A stretch of DNA of 64,000 nucleotides from Spirodela intermedia (taxonomy: Eukaryota; Streptophyta; Magnoliopsida; Alismatales; Araceae): positions 8,406,231-8,470,230 of the forward strand of contig LR746269.1 of NCBI GenBank assembly GCA_902729315.2. The letters are read 5' to 3'. The translations under genes and the position numbers were made by a program. This document shows positions 22,833 to 36,019 of the stretch, piece after piece (position 1 is the stretch's first letter; each line of letters opens with the position of its first letter). A model generated the notes under the pieces. That model had not been told where the DNA came from. It did not search any database and saw only the letters and a program-made list of their open reading frames with translations.

Positions 22833-25800
22833 TACAGGAACCCCGCCGCCGCCCCCCGCCCCCCTCTCCCTTCCCCTTGGATCTTTGGAGATTAACTGTA
22901 ACGAACTACCGGAACTAATTCTGAAGTATAAGAAGATGCGTTTGGCGTTTTCTCCTTCTTCTTCGTCCTTATTCACCAATTCCTCCTACAACTTCTGTTC
23001 CAGGCGCCCTTCACCTGTCTCCTCTATTTTCCACATCCTCTCCTCTTTTCTATCTAGCAGGAAACTTCAACCAGAACACTACCATCCATAGACAGTGCTT
23101 TGATTTAAGATTTAACTCTTCCAGGTTCATGATAGAATGATGAATCCATGAATCAAAGGTCAAACACATGGAATAAACATGTGCTTACGCAACACGGCCC
23201 TACCACCCACCCGGTCAATTTCTGCTCAGTTTATTCTCTTTTCCATATCTACATTTCTTTACAACCAAGGAGAATGGAATCATTTCCCTATTATAGGAAC
23301 TAAATGCTTAATTTCATTGGAGGAAGGCCATCTCTTTCTCGACAATTCTTTTTGTCATTTGATCATGTAGCCTTCTGTTCGACGCGAATATATTTAATAA
23401 ATGCTGATAACTCGGATAGAATATCCAAACCTAAGGATCCAGAGGATAATGAACTATTGGTTCTAAGGGCTCTCTAGAATGAAATCAACAACCCCAATTA
23501 TTTTTCTTGTGTATTTTTTATGAATACTAGTTTATCTACATATGCAGGAGCACTTTTCTGTGTGGAAATAGCAATCCCCGTTGAAAACATAGGGACAATG
23601 TGGTGTGGCATTGGGTGAGAAAGATGAATGCAGCTCAGACTCCTACAATGCATGATCACACTCGGTTGAAAAAGATGCATGATTTCAACAAAGAAAACAT
23701 GTGAAAATACAATCATTCTGAAGCATGTTTTGTGAGTATTTGAAGAATGTGCAGTTCCAAGGAAGATACTGTGACGATCTCAGAATGATAGAACTTCTGG
23801 GTGCGGAACTGCACCACCGGAATGAGTGTGCTTTGGTGGTCCTGTGTGCACACAGAGTCATGCATCGGCATGGCAGGGCATGACGCAGTGCGCACGAGAG
23901 TGCACCATGCGGGCAGAGGCATGCGACAATTGACATGCACCATGTATCCGAAGATGTGGCGGAATGACTACAACACGACCGTATAGACTCGCGGCGGCAT
24001 GGGCGAGGGCATGCATGGAACATGAACCTCGATGGGTGGCTTAACTAAGCCAGAGCAAAACCACAAGACGCTGTGGACCTCGACGGTGCAGCGCACATGC
24101 AGATGGTGCATGGTAGTACGGCATGCGTGGAGCATGTAGGTTTGTATGGGTGCATGCCGGAGATAAGCAAAAAGGCTCCACCAACGCACTACGCAGGTTT
24201 GTAGGAACCTCGGTGGCCTTGTCATGGAATGCCAATGCGAAGATGTTGTGTCGGGAAGGCTCACTGGGCTCAGCGCATTCTAGCACACGCATACACAGCG
24301 GCATCGTGCACGGCACGCGAGGGAAGGCGAAGCACCAAAGAGTGTGTATGCACCCCAGCAACATTAGGTAGAGGGCCAATCATCTTATGGCAAAGAGTCA
24401 TTTGACCCTTGGGTGCCTGTGTTTCCCCTGGAAAAAGGGGTAGGCAGAGTTCAGCTTGATGGAGCAGGCTGGTCATCCCACATATCATGTAATTCTTCAT
24501 TTAGTGGAATTCCTCTTTTATGGAAGAGTGTGCATCCTATCTATGCAAAACACTCTTCTTGAGGCTGGTTGAGCATTGAATAGGATGACCAACGGTGGTC
24601 ATACGGGTAAATAGATGCAGCTAGAGTCGGTTCGACAGGAAGCTTTTGAAAACGCAGTGCACCCAGGTAAATAAGGAACGAGATGAATACAGAAGTGTGC
24701 AACTCCTGTGACAGCTGCTGCCCCTAGATTGTTGTGCAACAGGGGCTTGTAGGTTAATGAAAATATGGGAAAGATTGTGGAGGAGCCTTATTTTCCTTGG
24801 AAAGTAACATGATCAAACTTACATAGACATGAGTTCCGTAATTAGTCAAAAGGTAAGAGATTCTACGGGTTAAGGGGGAGTGAGGTTCGAGTGTTCTAAA
24901 TCATTGGGCAAGTGCACACATACAGGAAGGCCTTCTCATGCAAAGGCCACAATGGAAAGGTAAAGTAAAAAATGTGGTTGGGTGAATTTATTGGTGTAAA
25001 CAGGTGAGGGGTGGTAAAAAATCCAGGTACATAACTTTAGCTGTAGTGAATGAGTATGGGCACAGCCATAAGTGAAGATGGGTAAACACATCTTTGCTAT
25101 GATATGGGCAAAGCTGTAAGTGAACGAATACCTTTCCTAATTAAATGATGTGGAGCCGATAAAGATGTTAGATTGTTATTGATTAAATTAGGAAGCTCCG
25201 GTTAAAATTTGAATTCAAATGACTGTACAAATAGATAATTCAAAGATTGGAAAGTCAATTCGTAAAAACCACATTTTCCAATAGACTACGAGACTCTCAT
25301 TTCAAGATAAACATTAGAGATCTGAAGAAAATTACAAAGTCAGTATATGATGAAACTCAATTAATAAGACAAGTTGTACTCAAAATAATAACTAACACAC
25401 TTAGAGATTTAATACTTTCTATCAAAATTTCACACCACACATTTCAACAAGGAATGAAGTACAATATCATATTTTGATGGTGATTAAATGACTATTCAAT
25501 TGAAATTGGTTATCTTCATTAGGCCCTTAACTAATTGGGTTGTGAGGTGAGAGAGATTCTTGGCAAAGACACTCAGTCCTTATAATCATATTTAGCTCAA
25601 GAGGGGCTTGTTAAATGAAAGGTTTCTACAGAGATGAACTCGAGAGACTTGGGTCATTGATCCTATTAAGTTTACTATACATTATTGAAAAGAACAATTA
25701 ATTGTAGAAGATAGTTACCTTTGGGATAGAAATGTAGTCAAGTGAGGGGAAAACTATTATAAAAATCCTATGTTTTTGGCTAGAGAGTACTGAGAGTACT

Positions 25801-28800
25801 TACCACTGTGAACAACTATTTACACATAAGTTGACGCATGGACCCATTGTGTTGACACATTGACAAGCATGTTTGAGAAATTTAGTTCAAAAAAATTCCC
25901 CAATGTTTTTTTATAACCCAAATTCAACTTGGGTGCTCATTTTTAACATTGTCCAAAAAAATTATCTAGTATCAAAAGCATTGCAACTTATGTAATAAAC
26001 CTTAAATCAATATATATAATTATTTAGATAAACATAGACTTAACCAAAAACACTTTTAATTGATATTACCTTAATCTTATAAGTAAAATGTGAAACGAAA
26101 ACTCCCATAACATAAAAAATATTAGAATAGATTCTGTAATATATATCATGAATTTCGGCTTAAATCTACAGATTATTTTTGAGAAATTTCTATTTCATCT
26201 TCTAGTGTGTATTCTAACATGTGTCCAACAATTATAACCTTGAGAAGTACTTTTCAATTAACAAAAAGGTGCTAATGTAGCTAGAATTAGGAAAACATAA
26301 TTTTTCCCAGACTTTTCAATGAATTTATGAAAGGTTTCAAGGTGGAATTAATGGAAATGTAATGTTGGGCCAAAATATCAATGTCAATTATTTGAGTAAC
26401 TTATGAACAGAAAGAAAGAGGGATAAGTTACGATAGAGATGGGGATATGGGGTGTGGACCCTAGGGCATGGTGTCAAGCTTGGTAGTCCTGAGGGGAGTT
26501 TTTGCCTCCCATAGTCAAGTTCTCTATGGGTAACAAATGGAGATGAGCAGCATGGCACAAGGGGGAGTTTGCAAACTTTATTTCTCTCTCAATTGAATTT
26601 TATTTTTGGTTTAACTAGTTTTTCATGTCGGTCAATAACACAGTGTGATTAGACTATTCTTCCTGCTCATCTACCATTTTGGTTTATCTACTTTCATGCT
26701 CAATTTTCTTTGTAAAACCTTATTTTCATCCCTAGGTGATAGACAAGGAACAATTTCATTCTGACTTCATGTTTAATTTTTATTGTTGTGATTTGAATGT
26801 TTATTATGAATGCAAACTCATTTGCGAGCATTCAACTCATTTTTTTAAAATTACTATTTTTTTTTAAGGTTTCAGCATAAAGAATTTCTTCTATTTCATC
26901 ACCAGCAAAGTGAGACCTACTAGTAGGAGTCTTTCTCTCTCCTCCCTTATTTTCGTCTTGTCATGTGTTCTTCCTTTCTCTTCCTCTATTCTTCTCCTCT
27001 CCTTGCAATCCTTTGTTGCTGGCTCTTGCTCAATATTTTGTAGACCCTAATGGCTTCAGCATAGCTTCAAGTTGATGGTAATGGCTGAAACTTTAGTGTC
27101 TAGAGCTAATGACAATGGTCTAAGGCAACAAGGGAGACTTTAAAGGATTTGAGTGTCTTAATCACTCCATTTGTTATCATCTTAGTTTTTGTAAATACTA
27201 ACACTCTCTACAACATGTAAGATGATAATTTTATTAATTAAATATAGATATATATATATATATATATTTAATATTACTAGTTAGAAGTATATTGAAAGAA
27301 TTCTCATATGACTAGTTTGAAATATGTTCAATGAATTCTTATATGAATATTTAATAGTAGTATACTAAACTATTTATGAGTACTTTTGTGCTCAACCTCA
27401 TGTTATGTACATTCCGAACTAAGCAGAATTGAATCTTTTAATTTATCTTATACTTATTTGTCATCATCAAAATATCATGTATTTTAGTGCTCAACACTTG
27501 TCTATCACTTGGGAACAAAGTATTCTTGTGGAATGAAAATTGAATATGAATCAATTGAAAAGGAGATAAAAATGAATTAAAAATTGAAGAAATAAACAAA
27601 AAAATAAAATAAAATGAAAGCCAAAAGAAAATCAAATTTGTAAACACCCTCCATTTCTTTGCTTGGCTTCAACCAAAAACAAAGTATTAGAAATCGAATG
27701 TGAAATCCATTGAAACAATAGGAAAAAATAAATGAATGGAGAGGCTTAATCTCATTGTCTGAATGTCAGCCAAATAATAGATTAAGAAAAAAAATAAAAA
27801 ATCTAATGGAATGAAAACTAAAATTTTGAATACCTACTATTGCTTTGCTCATCTAAAACTATCACCCCAAAGAGAACTCCTTTGAAGAACTTTGAAAACT
27901 GACTCACTTGATATTCTCTATCTCATCAAAACCTTCATTTTCTTTGAAACTTCCTCCAGATTATCATCCCTGAAAATCTCAACACTCATTAAAAATTAAA
28001 GAATTCTCACTTGTTCATTTTACCGTCCAAACTAGAGTATGAATGTTGTTAATACGAATAACAGAAACTCTGTTATAGCCATTTCTGTACATTCAATGTA
28101 CTCTACGGATAGAGGAATACATAAAGTTGAACAAAGTAAAATAAGAAATTGAATGTATACATGAATGTCATGGCTTAAAATGTTGACCTCTTGCTTCTTT
28201 GACTTATGTTGACATAGCCCATAAATCACTTGACACATCCCCCTAATGATGTGGCATGAATCATTATTTTTTTTTTGCAAATTATTTTGATGATTTCTAA
28301 ATGAGTAATTTTTTTCTAGAAAATAGCCCCATAAATTTCCTAAAAAGCTCAAGAAAAATCTATTTACCAAATTTTAACTTCATGATTAATAGTCAACAAT
28401 AAAATAATTTATAAGGTTATAAACCATAGATAATCATGCTAGTACATAGATTTAAAATCATAAATACAGTTATATTTCATAAATTATACAAATTATCAAA
28501 TCAAATATAAATTCACCACATAATTTCCAAACAAGTACTAATATATTTTGACTCAAATAATTAGTATTTTAAATTAATTCAAATTTACCTTAGTTATTAA
28601 ATAAAATAAAGTATTATAAAGTACCTAGAAAATCTAAAATGTTTATCATAAGAAATGTATACATTTAGTGCTTCAGCAACTTACATAGTAGAACTTCACA
28701 AAATTGTAAAAATTCTAACTTACTATTCACAACTTAAATTTAGGGTATTCGTACATAAGGGCATGGGATGATGAATGGCGGGGGAGAGTAGGTCTTTGAT

Positions 28801-29966
28801 ATGATATGATAGATTGCAATGCATACCCTGGGTCATGGAAATAAGACGTAGGAAGATCAACAAGAATGAATTGTGGACATCCACTAGAAGGTAACTCAAA
28901 AACCCCAAAATACAGAACTAAGATTGGGGGGCTCTTCTAGGACATGACAAGGAAGGTTAGTTTGAGATAGCTGGTCTCCAAGACTCTATAGAGGCTTCAA
29001 AATATTTTCCTCCTCTCTTTCATAGTCGGGTGTTCTTATCTTGAGCTGCTCTTAACCCTCGTTTGATCAATCAGTGAAATAGTGCAATCTTCTTTGACCA
29101 CTCTTGATTCGATGATAACGACCCAGTTGATTCTGATTCATGTGGATGCTGAGCCGATCCTTCTTGTCATTGCCATTGATTCTTCTTTGACTGCTCCTAG
29201 ACTGATGATAATAGCCATGCATTCTAATTCGAGAATCCTAAGACAGTCAACTTGTCCTCTATCTCTAGGACGCCATGAGTGAACTGCCTTGTCAAGATCC
29301 TAAGACCTCATCCTTGGCTGTCGCCTCTTTGACTCCTCTGTTCATGTGGTATGGGAATCATGGCGAGGGCCTTAGCAGATAGCCCTCTCAAAGACTATCA
29401 ATTATCTTCTATTTTCTCTATTCTCTAGTTTATATCACGACACTAATTAGTTATATTATCTTTTTTTCTTTAGTTGTGTTATTGATTTATCCGGGTGTCT
29501 ATGTTTCTATTTCATCAAGTAATCAACAATTAGAATCATTAGACATAGAGGGTTGATGGGTGAGAGAGAGTGAGGGAGAGGTGGGGAAGGGTAGACTCTA
29601 CTAGACACTTTAGGATGTGCTCCACTAAAGCCTGAATCTGGTCATAATCTGAATTTAGGCTCATCCAAGGAGCCCTAGAGATAAATATTATCATAGATTT
29701 CAAAGAAAAACCAAAGTTAGAGATAAAACTATGTAGTAGGGTCGAGGTTTTCTGAAATATAAGAGTAAAAGCACGATTTTTAAAAAGTAGGGTCATTTGG
29801 AGATTGTACGTTTTATGGAGTACATATATACAAATTATGTCCAGAAGTGCCTCCCTCTACCCCGTCTTCCCTCCCTCCTATTCTACAAGTCACCGGCCCA
29901 ACGAGTTCTAGGGTTTTTGCCGACCGTACGACGGAGGACGTGGGGGGACGGTGGGGAGGGAGAGAA
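22833..29966. other. 7-kb gene-free stretch
   Basis: No coding sequence recognised on either strand. It contains a dispersed-repeat copy (23169-23280, similar to 9750-9850), a GC-richer block with very dense CATG words (about 23850-24340), AT-rich DNA (25200-28750) with a (TA)n run at 27249-27268, and a diverged repeat pair of about 100-bp period at 29089 and 29192. The last 100 bp before 29967 are the RPAP2 leader. Old transposon debris is likely but I could not name a family. Confidence 0.5.
29909..29916 (-). promoter_or_regulatory. Telo-box in the RPAP2 leader
   Basis: CTAGGGTTT on the plus strand (AAACCCTA on the other), 51 nt before the RPAP2 ATG. Telo-boxes near transcript starts are typical of plant genes for growth, transcription and translation. 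Confidence 0.6.
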
Positions 29967-32774
29967 ATGGCGAAGGCGGAGGAGGGAAGGGAGAGGAAGC
30001 TCACCTCCGTTGTCAGCGCCATCCATAAGTTGCAGCTCTCCCTCCTCGAGGACGGCCCCTGCTCCGAGCTCCAGCTTTTCGCGGCGGGCGCCCTCCTATC
30101 CTGCGCGGACTACGAGGACGTCGTCGTGGAGCGCTCCATCGCCGGCCTCTGCGGCTACCCGCCCTGCCCCAACCCTCTCCCGCCCGATCGCTCCCGCAGG
30201 GGGCGCTACCGCATCTCCCTGAGCGAGCACAAGGTGTACGACCTCGAGGAAACCTACAAGTTCTGCTCCGAAACCTGCGTCGTCAATAGCCGGGCTTTCT
30301 CCGGGAGCCTCCAGCCGGACCGATGCTCGCCGGCGGGGCTGGGGAAGGTGGCCGAAGTGCTTCGATTATTTGAGAGCTTACCGGCGGAGGAAGGCGCTGC
30401 TGGCCTCGGCGGGGGGAGACGGTCGGCGGCGGCGGCGGCGGACGGAGATCTAGGGTTTTCGAACCTGACCATTCATGAAAAGACCGGGTTAGTTGCGGGA
30501 GAGGTGCCGGGGGAGGAGTGGATTGGACCGTCCAATGCCATAGAAGGTTATGTGCCCCAGCGGGACCGGAAAAATGAAGGTCAGCCAGATGATGCTTCCC
30601 TTTCCCAGTTTAACTCAGAGCTCCCGCTTCTCCTTTCTCTGCCGCCCCCAATTGGTTCTTCCTGAGCTCTGCTCTGTGGGCGGACGATTGAGCCTTCCTC
30701 TCTCCTCGCAGGAGCTGATTCTAGGCATACAGCTTCAACAGAACGTAGAACAAAGACGAAGACGGATGCTGCAAAGGGTGATTATGCCGACGCTGAGATT
30801 GGCGGACCAGATTTCACAAGCACGATAATTCTGGGCAGTCCCCATCCCTCTTCTTCTTCTCGTCCGTCTGCAACATCGTGTGGCGCTGCGCAGGGAGTCA
30901 ACTCTGGAGAGTTAGATCGAACTGAGGAGAAAGTGAAAAAACCACCTGCGCTGAAGTCCTCGTTGAAGACTTCTAGGTCAAAGGTTGGGAGAAGCTGCAG
31001 CGTCAAGTGGGCTGATAAGACGGAAGTCAAGACTTTTGTTGAGACGGAGCCTTCAGCTGTTGAGCGAGAGTTTCGCACGCAGAGGACAGGGAGCTCCCGG
31101 CCATCAAATGATGAGATTGATGACAGCTCGCTACGGCTTGATTCAGCAGAGGCCTGTACTGTCGCTCTCGTCCAATTGGCCGACTCAATTTCTTCTGGCG
31201 AGCAAGAATCTGGAGATGCAGGTAGAGGTGTTCCGTCCGCGTATACCTTCCATGGTTGTGGATCGAGATGTGCCCATGACGAAATCGGGGATCTTGCCTC
31301 TGTTTTGTATCAGCCAGTCGAGCTGGAATAGTGCTTCTGCCCCCACCCAATCATGCTGAGCAGAGGAATTCCAACGAGCCAGAGGAGGAGGATTCATTCG
31401 AGTTCGACAATGGGACTGTGAAGTGGCCGAAGAAGACTGTGCTCCTGGACACTGATTTCTTTGAAGTAGAGGATTCTTGGCATGATACACCGCCAGAGGG
31501 CTTCAATTTGACTGTAGGTATCATCTGTAGGCCTGAATGGGCTTGGTCCACTCATTATCTCCCTCTGTTCCTCGTCTACAATGGCATCTGAAGAAGTTTC
31601 CTTTTCCAGCTATCACCTTTTGCGACAATGTGGAATGCCCTGTTTGGCTGGCTGACGTGCTCATCTCTGGCTTTTATATATGGGACGGACGAGGATGCCC
31701 CCCAGGATGAGTTCTTGTGTGTCGATGGCAGAGAATACCCCAGCAAGGTCGCTCTGAAAGACGGGCGGTCCTCTGAGATCAAGCAAACCATGGCCGCCTG
31801 CATTGCTCGTGCCTTGCCACCACTGGCCACCGATCTCCACCTGCGGATCCCAGTTTCTTCCATCGAGAAGGCTATGGTGTGCCCTCAATAACCTGCCCAA
31901 TAATTTGCAGTTTTATGAATGGCCAACAATTCTGCTCAATGAGTAGAATCTTTCTGCTCATTGATAAATGATGCTGTTTTTCGATTGCTGTCCTGGTTTT
32001 CTCTCTGTTGAGGAGAATCCTGAGGAGTCTTGGTGTTTCAGGGACGTTTGGTGGAGACCATGTCGTTTGTGGATGCTCTGCCTCCTTTCAAGATGAAGCA
32101 GTGGTCTGTCATCACTCTTCTCTTTGTGGACGCCCTCTCTGTGCATAGAATTCCAGCAGTTGCTCCGCAGGTGTCTGGTAGCAGGTTTTTGCTGCAAAAG
32201 GTGAGATTTCTCTCTCGCTCTTGCTGAGTAGTGGGTGGAGAAAGCTCTTAGAACAAAAAAGAAACCAGAAAGAGCGATTTTATAATCCCTTTAACTGCTT
32301 TTCTTCTCCTCCGTGTTAAATAATCTTGTAGAACAGTCAGGGGGAGGGGTGCATGCAGTGATTTCTAATGTCCGGTTGTCAGTCAGGTCTTGCTGGTTTA
32401 TTCAGCTGAAATTATGCCTGCATCTGATAAAAATCCAGGAAATCTTCTTCCACAAACTTTGGAATGTATAGGTCATATTCTTGGATTTCTCTCGTTTTAA
32501 AAAAATCAAGAGTCTCGAGTTTTTTGGCTGGATTATGAACAACACCTGATATTGTATATCAGATTCATTCGTCTTGTACTTCAATGCTCTCTCTGCAATG
32601 TATAATCAACCAGTGTTCCTTAGTCAAGCCTCTTTCTCCTTCCAATCTCTGCAAGAGAGAACTAAAGATCTTCTGCCGAAGGGGCATTTGCAGATTCTCA
32701 GCGCCGCCCAAGTGACTGCAGCGGAGTACGAGTCTATGCAGGATCTCATCCTCCCTCTCGGCAGGGTTCCCTAG
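29967..32774 (+). CDS. RPAP2: RPAP2/Rtr1-type RNA polymerase II CTD phosphatase homologue
   Basis: RPAP2/Rtr1 proteins remove phosphate from Ser5 of the RNA polymerase II CTD and help move the polymerase into the nucleus; the Arabidopsis homologue is called RIMA. Six exons, all GT-AG and in phase: 29967-30579, 30712-31221, 31314-31513, 31610-31876, 32042-32200, 32694-32774 (TAG); 1830 nt, 609 aa. The N-terminal Rtr1 zinc domain (about residues 35-140) shows C62GYPPC67 and C100SETC104. The middle is low-complexity. The plant-conserved C-terminal domain spans about residues 355-609: VKWPKKTVLLDTDFF, EDSWHDTPPEGFNL, LSPFATMWNALFGW, DGREYPSKVALKDGRSSEIK, METMSFVDALP-like VETMSFVDALP, MKQWSVITLLFVDALSVHRI, ending EYESMQDLILPLGRVP. 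The ATG follows GAGAA and gives a normal MAKAEEGRERK start. It lies in tandem with the F-box gene. The C-terminus stops at GRVP; homologues I know run slightly further. Confidence 0.95.
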
Positions 32775-33660
32775 TTACCCTGGCCTTATGTGCAGGTGAA
32801 AGGATCAAGGTGAAGGTCAGATTAGAACTCTCTGTTTAGAATCCAAAGGCTGACAGTAACCCCCCGCCCCATTCAAATTTTGCAGTGGCTCGGGAGGTGG
32901 ACCCAGCTTTCAAATCTTGTCTGTTCTCTATTGGAGCGTTGACATGGGGTTCCTCAGGTGATACGGTCAACGGTTTGACTATCGATAAAGCTGTTGTTTG
33001 AGTGTGGGCAGCTGAGCTCATAATTTATTAATCGTCCAAAGCTTTGTGATGTTTTTGAATGCTCTGTATATAATTTATGAGTGTCTATTCCCGTCTTCGT
33101 ATGGGCCCGTCTGGGCCTGGACCTTAGAATAATGGGCGCATCATAGGCCCATTGGTAAATCTTGGCCCGGGCCCAAAAATCGATCTATCAGACAATGGGT
33201 TTCAGAATTAAAGGGCAAAAAAGAAATAAAGAAAAAAACCAATGTGCATGTAAGTATGTCCAGTTTTGGACAGTTTCTTCAAGAATCCAATGGATGTATA
33301 TATTTCTACTCTTAGAACTCCTCAAGCATCTTGGAATATCAAGAACTCGTTTTTCTTAAATATTAAAAATAAAAATATTACATGACAGAAGTGCGTTAAG
33401 GAGTAAGCTGGGGGATCGATAGTTTTCAAACAAAGAAGGAAACGTGTATCTCACCGTTAAAGATGGTGACTCGATGTGTGTGGTATGTGCCGCTCGTAAA
33501 GGAGAAACGATGGTGAGTTTCTTTGGCAGTTTAATCTGGTTTGAACAGAGGACCTGAAATTCGTGAAATAGAAACCTGAAATAATTATGGAAATTTTAAG
33601 AAAAGAGCTCAGTAAAGATTCCCCGCTCGGGGTTTCCAAAATGGAAACCAACGGCTGGGA
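32775..33660. other. RPAP2 3' region and F-box promoter
   Basis: The early part is the likely RPAP2 3' UTR. The rest is AT-rich with no recognised element. Confidence 0.5.
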
Positions 33661-35509
33661 ATGGTAAAGGCTACCTGTTCCCGCCTTTTCCGCCAACTGC
33701 AAGACCTGCTCGCTATATCAATGGCCGGCGAGGGAAGGATCCCTCCCATCGTACCAATGGCGACATCGGACGACGCTTCCGTCGACAGGCTGAGCGCCCT
33801 CCCTGAGGCGGTGTGCACTCGAATCCTCTCTCTACTTCCCACCAAGGATGCCGTCGCCACCGGGCAACTCTCGCGGCGGTGGCGGCGCCGCTGGTGCCGC
33901 CTCCCCAGCATCGACCTCGACTTCGGCGAGTTCTCCGCAGGGCAAGTCCCCAGTTGGCAGTCGCAGAGCAGCTACACCACGTTCGTCGACCTCGTCCTCC
34001 CCATCTGCGCCTCGCGGCGGAGCCTCCGCCGCGTGGCCCTTCGGCCCTGCTCCGGCACCTGGCAGATTGAGATCGACCGGTGGGTGCGCCTCGCCATGGC
34101 CGGCCGGCAACTGGTGGCGCTGGAGCTGGACTTCTCGCACTTACTCACGCCGCACCACCTGGGGAAGCATCTTTCCGGAGAGGCCCCTCTCCGAGTACCT
34201 GATTCTCTGGAGGAGCTGAAGCTAAAGTGCTGTGTCTTTGACCCTTTAGGATTCGAGCCCTTCCGTGGGGTGAGGAGCCTGATGCTGTCCTCCGTCAGCC
34301 TCGCCGACGCGGAGTTCCTGTCCCGCTTCCCTGCGCTGGAGAGCCTCGTTATATTCCACTGCGAGGTGAAGAACGGTCTCGCCGTGCGGCACTGCCGCCT
34401 ACGCTGGGTGGAGATGGAGGGGATCTCCTTCGAGCCGCCGGCGGCGGGGTGCCCACTTGAGGTGGAGGCCCCCGCAATGGAGGAACTGTCGCTGAGGGAG
34501 ATGAAGGGGAGCCCGGCGTTGGTCGTTCGCATGGGGGGGCAGTTGCAGAGGTTGAAGGTGGAGAACTGCTACTTCGACCAAGGAGAAGGAGGAGGAAGAG
34601 AAGATACGGTGGGGATATCTCTGGAAGTCGATGCGCCAGCGCTCTGCGAGTTCAGGTTCTACGGGGAACCGGGGAAGGAGTGCTGCTTCAGGGCCAAGTC
34701 CCCGAACCTTGACCAGGTCCATCTCCAAATACGCCGCTGGATGGGATGCCACCGAGTGGTGGGAGGAGATAAGTGGACCGCTGACCTACTCGAAGGTCTC
34801 TCCACCGCCCGCTCCATGACACTCTCCGGCAGATCCCTAGAGGTTACCTCTCTCTCTCTCTCTCTATCTATATATACGTATGTATATATCCACCTATCTA
34901 TCTCTCTCCCCCCCCCTCTCTTTCTCTCTCTATATATCTATCTATCTATCTATATATCTATTCTATCCGGACTTTGCTAATGCGGTGTTGGGTGTTTTGA
35001 AGTATTTGTCGAGTGGGATGCTGGCTTCCACCCTATTCTCCTGTTTGAGGGCGCTGACGATGGAGGTCGGTCTGGTCTATGAGGAGCTCCCCGTCATGGA
35101 AGCCCTCCTGCGTAGCTCCCCCTTTCTCCAGTCGCTCTCCATCAACATAGACAACTTCGGGGAGCCCTTCGTCAGAGATCTGGTACGAAAACCCGCAGTC
35201 AATGGGCTCCTAGACGGATCCCCATGCAGCTACGTACTTGCAACTGTTATAATCCGGGTGGTAATTTTGCAGAGTAACGTGGACTATGAAGTCGAGAGGT
35301 TGGAAGAGCTCTACGGGGATTACTGGGAGTCATTCAAGGGACCTATCCACTGCCTCGCTCTTCATCTCCGGACGATCGAGATCAAGAATTTCACGGGGAA
35401 GAGACTAGAGGACGAGCTAGCGAGATTTCTGGCCGCCAACGGGAAGGTTCTCACAAAGATGGCCGTCTCAACGCCCTCTGCTATATTTTCTGGACTCGAT
35501 TTCCTTTAG
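33661..35509 (+). CDS. F-box protein with leucine-rich repeats and C-terminal FBD-like domain
   Basis: A substrate adaptor of SCF ubiquitin ligases, by family. Three exons: 33661-34842, 35003-35182, 35273-35509 (TAG), all phase 0; 532 aa from the first ATG. The first ATG (GGGAATGG, G at -3 and +4) has the best context; in-frame ATGs at 33721 and 33757 also precede the F-box. The F-box is about residues 41-82: VDRLSALPEAVCTRILSLLP, then DAVATGQLSRRWRRRW. LRR-like segments follow (SLEELKLKCCVFDP, VRSLMLSSVSLADAEF, MEELSLREMKGSP, LQRLKVENCYFD). The last exon has the FBD-type end LHLRTIEIKNFTGKRLEDEL, then ARFLAANGKVLTKMAVS. Exon 1 ends SGRSLE and exon 2 starts YLSSGMLAS; the acceptor is TTTTGAAG. 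Intron 2 is open in frame, so intron retention would add residues without a stop. The target is unknown. Confidence 0.9.
34850..34970. repeat. Pyrimidine/TATC microsatellite in F-box intron 1
   Basis: (TC)n, then TATC/TATA tetranucleotides, a C8 run and (TATC)n fill nearly the whole 160-bp intron. The frame stays open through it but the product would be low-complexity. Confidence 0.85.
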
Positions 35510-35779
35510 TTGATCGGACCTTATTTGATGATCTCGGGCCTTCTCGCTCTCCTGATTCTTTGATTCTGTATTTTAAATTCCCGTAATATAATCACCAACC
35601 ATAGTGAAATTATTCTTCTAAGGTTAGAACTCACAACCATACCCGATTTTGTGCATGTGTCATTTTTCTTCACTTTTTCCCCAAATATCGTCTACGGCAC
35701 TTTGGAAATTTGATCTATCCGTCCTGGAACTCTCATCCCAGACGCTACTGATGCCATAGATATTGTGTAGAACATGACG

Positions 35780-36019
35780 AGCCTCATCTTCCGTATGAAA
35801 GGAATGCCATAATATCCTGTTGACAATCGTTCCAAGAGATTACTCCGTCAGAGTGAAGGTGTGGAGGATCTTCCTACCAGCATCTCGATCTCCTTCCGAA
35901 GCCTCATCTTCGGTATAAAAGGAATGTCATGTCCTGTTAACAATCGTCCCAAAGGATTACTCCATCAGAGTGAAGGCCTGTGGAGGATCTTCATACCAGA
36001 ATCTCGATCCCCTTCCGAG
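35780..36019. repeat. Tandem duplication, 120-bp unit, two copies
   Basis: AGCCTCATCTTC begins both copies (35780 and 35900). Shared words include GATTACTCC(G/A)TCAGAGTG, GTGGAGGATCTTC and ATCTCGATC(T/C)CCTTCCGA. The second copy has a 3-nt loss and a few substitutions. Confidence 0.9.

Noticed and set aside
23685-24500. Several Cys/His-rich open frames on both strands
   Set aside because: They overlap in all frames, follow the CATG-rich composition and contain no ordered domain.
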